A DNA stretch of 5,177 nt, taken from an uncultured Lachnospira sp. GTDB lineage: Bacteria; Bacillota; Clostridia; Lachnospirales; Lachnospiraceae. Shown here piece by piece: positions 4,659 through 5,177 of this stretch (positions are counted from its first letter, which is position 1; every line of letters begins with the position of its first letter). The notes beneath the pieces are model-generated. The model did not search any database, was not told where the DNA came from, and worked only from the letters and a program-made list of their open reading frames with translations. Position numbers and translations under genes: made by a program. The stretch lies in contig CAMVRH010000074.1 of NCBI GenBank assembly GCA_947169835.1, positions 1 to 5,177 on the forward strand, written 5' to 3'.

Positions 4659-4798
4659 TCCCTGAAATATTTCTCATATTGATTAATCGAATTACATATT
4701 CTATTCAAGAACTCTCTTTTTTTGTTGTCTTTCTTTGTGAATAATAATTATTAGAAGAGCCTGTAGCGACACATTAATAAAATCACATAGAGTATGTA

Positions 4799-4826
4799 TT
4801 GACTTTAGTGAAGAAAGTGATATCCT
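4799..4826 (+). promoter_or_regulatory. Sigma-A-like promoter for the 4870-5160 gene
   Basis: TTGACT (4799-4804), a 16-bp spacer and TATCCT (4821-4826) are a reasonable housekeeping promoter. The predicted start, near 4833, gives a leader of about 37 nt. It begins about 30 bp outside the right end of the inverted repeat, so the downstream gene appears to have its own transcription independent of rplL. Confidence 0.55.
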
Positions 4827-4869
4827 AGAAGTCTGAAATAGTATTGAAGAAAGGCTGAAAGGAGCGGAC

Positions 4870-5160
4870 ATGGATATAGTTGTAAACAGCAGTACTGTAG
4901 TGGAAACAGTAATTAATAAAAATACAGTTTCTCGCTTTAATAATCTATGGGAAATAATATTAAAATATTTTGAAGGGAAAAGAAAATATCATCCAATTGA
5001 TGACAGGAAAGTCTTGGTAAAAACTGTAAGACAAAACTTTAGAATTGTAGCAGATATGCAAATTGTAAAAATAGTAAACAAAGAAGTGATAAAAGAAGAA
5101 AAAGGAAAAAATATAGTAAAGAAAGTGGAAGGTTATTTTGATAGAATTAATAATAGATAA
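4870..5160 (+). CDS. Hypothetical protein, 96 residues, lysine-rich
   Basis: I do not recognise this protein. It is supported as a gene by a good ribosome binding site (AAAGGAG, 4858-4864, 5 nt before the ATG), an upstream promoter-like sequence and an uninterrupted frame ending in TAA. The product is basic, with many Lys, Val, Ile and Asn residues. A Val/Thr/Asn-rich start (MDIVVNSSTVVETVINKN) is followed by a short partly hydrophobic stretch LWEIILKYF (26-34), a basic segment containing HPIDDRKVLVKTVRQNFRI, and a charged, probably helical C-terminal third. No signal peptide, clear membrane helix, cysteine pair or catalytic motif is visible. Its codons are more A/T-rich than those of the ribosomal genes, partly explained by low expression, and consistent with a lineage-specific or acquired gene. 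It lies where rpoB usually follows rplL. Confidence 0.65.
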   Translation: MDIVVNSSTVVETVINKNTVSRFNNLWEIILKYFEGKRKYHPIDDRKVLVKTVRQNFRIVADMQIVKIVNKEVIKEEKGKNIVKKVEGYFDRINNR

Positions 5161-5177
5161 TTGAGCTATGAATATGG

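Larger units (their letters stand above)
4499..4740. repeat. Large degenerate inverted repeat downstream of rplL (core 4499-4740, possibly 4470-4768)
   Basis: The 378 bases between rplL and the next gene hold no credible gene but are nearly filled by an imperfect palindrome. Matching blocks share one axis near 4619: TCACAAA (4499-4505) with TTTGTGA (4734-4740); CAAAAAAGAGA (4515-4525) with TCTC-T7-G (4713-4724); ATAGAATAT (4534-4542) with its complement (4696-4704); ATTCGAT with ATCGAAT (4686-4692); and GAAATATTTC (4564-4573) with 4664-4673, followed by AGGG (4575-4578) with CCCT (4660-4663). By hand alignment roughly three quarters of arm positions match, with a few 1-3-nt gaps. CGCTACAG (4470-4477, inside rplL) also matches CTGTAGCG (4761-4768) on the same axis. 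It may be a miniature-element-like fold-back sequence, an old inverted duplication of the rplL 3' end, or a structured RNA. Confidence 0.75.

Noticed and set aside
4492..4869. CRISPR array, tRNA or attenuated rpoB leader in the gap after rplL
   Set aside because: No regularly spaced direct repeats, no tRNA cloverleaf or T-loop sequence, and no rpoB start were seen; the repeats present are inverted, not tandem.

Overview
The window is a low-G+C Gram-positive chromosome segment, most likely from class Clostridia and plausibly family Lachnospiraceae. Reasons: the Bacillota-type gene order rpmG-secE-nusG-rplK-rplA-rplJ-rplL; strong GGAGG-type ribosome binding sites throughout; a short single-span SecE; a 49-residue four-cysteine L33; a ComFC gene; and an L1 with the [14 protein letters not shown] variant. 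The family assignment is inferred from protein character, not from a search.

Layout. Positions 1-480 are the 3' part of a ComFC-type phosphoribosyltransferase gene whose 5' end lies outside the window. Positions 481-661 hold an inverted repeat, a likely terminator for comFC and a near-consensus sigma-A promoter overlapping that terminator. This promoter drives rpmG (L33, 662-811), secE (832-1200) and nusG (1224-1745). rplK (L11, 1850-2275) and rplA (L1, 2380-3072) follow, each preceded by a leader of 104 nt with the same L1-binding motif just upstream of the ribosome binding site. A second strong sigma-A promoter (3084-3112) starts the rplJ-rplL unit. It is followed by an L10 leader and a terminator hairpin (attenuator), then rplJ (L10, 3311-4084) and rplL (L7/L12, 4123-4491). 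Positions 4492-4869 contain no gene but are highly structured: a degenerate inverted repeat (core 4499-4740, possibly 4470-4768) surrounds a perfect 14-bp hairpin and a second A/T-rich hairpin. Past it, a third sigma-A-like promoter and a good ribosome binding site precede an unrecognised 96-codon lysine-rich gene (4870-5160), where rpoB would normally be expected.

How the parts work together. The genes make the two mobile stalks of the large ribosomal subunit (L11/L10/L12 and L1), the transcription factor NusG and the Sec translocon subunit SecE. Control appears layered: L1 feedback at two separate mRNA sites, L10(-L12) feedback through attenuation, and separate promoters for the rpmG and rplJ units.

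The most interesting items are the duplicated L1 sites, the large inverted repeat after rplL that may include the last rplL codons, the 97-residue Glu/Ala tail on L10, the Lys-rich tail on SecE, and the orphan gene in the rpoB position. No new defence or mobile system is evident.
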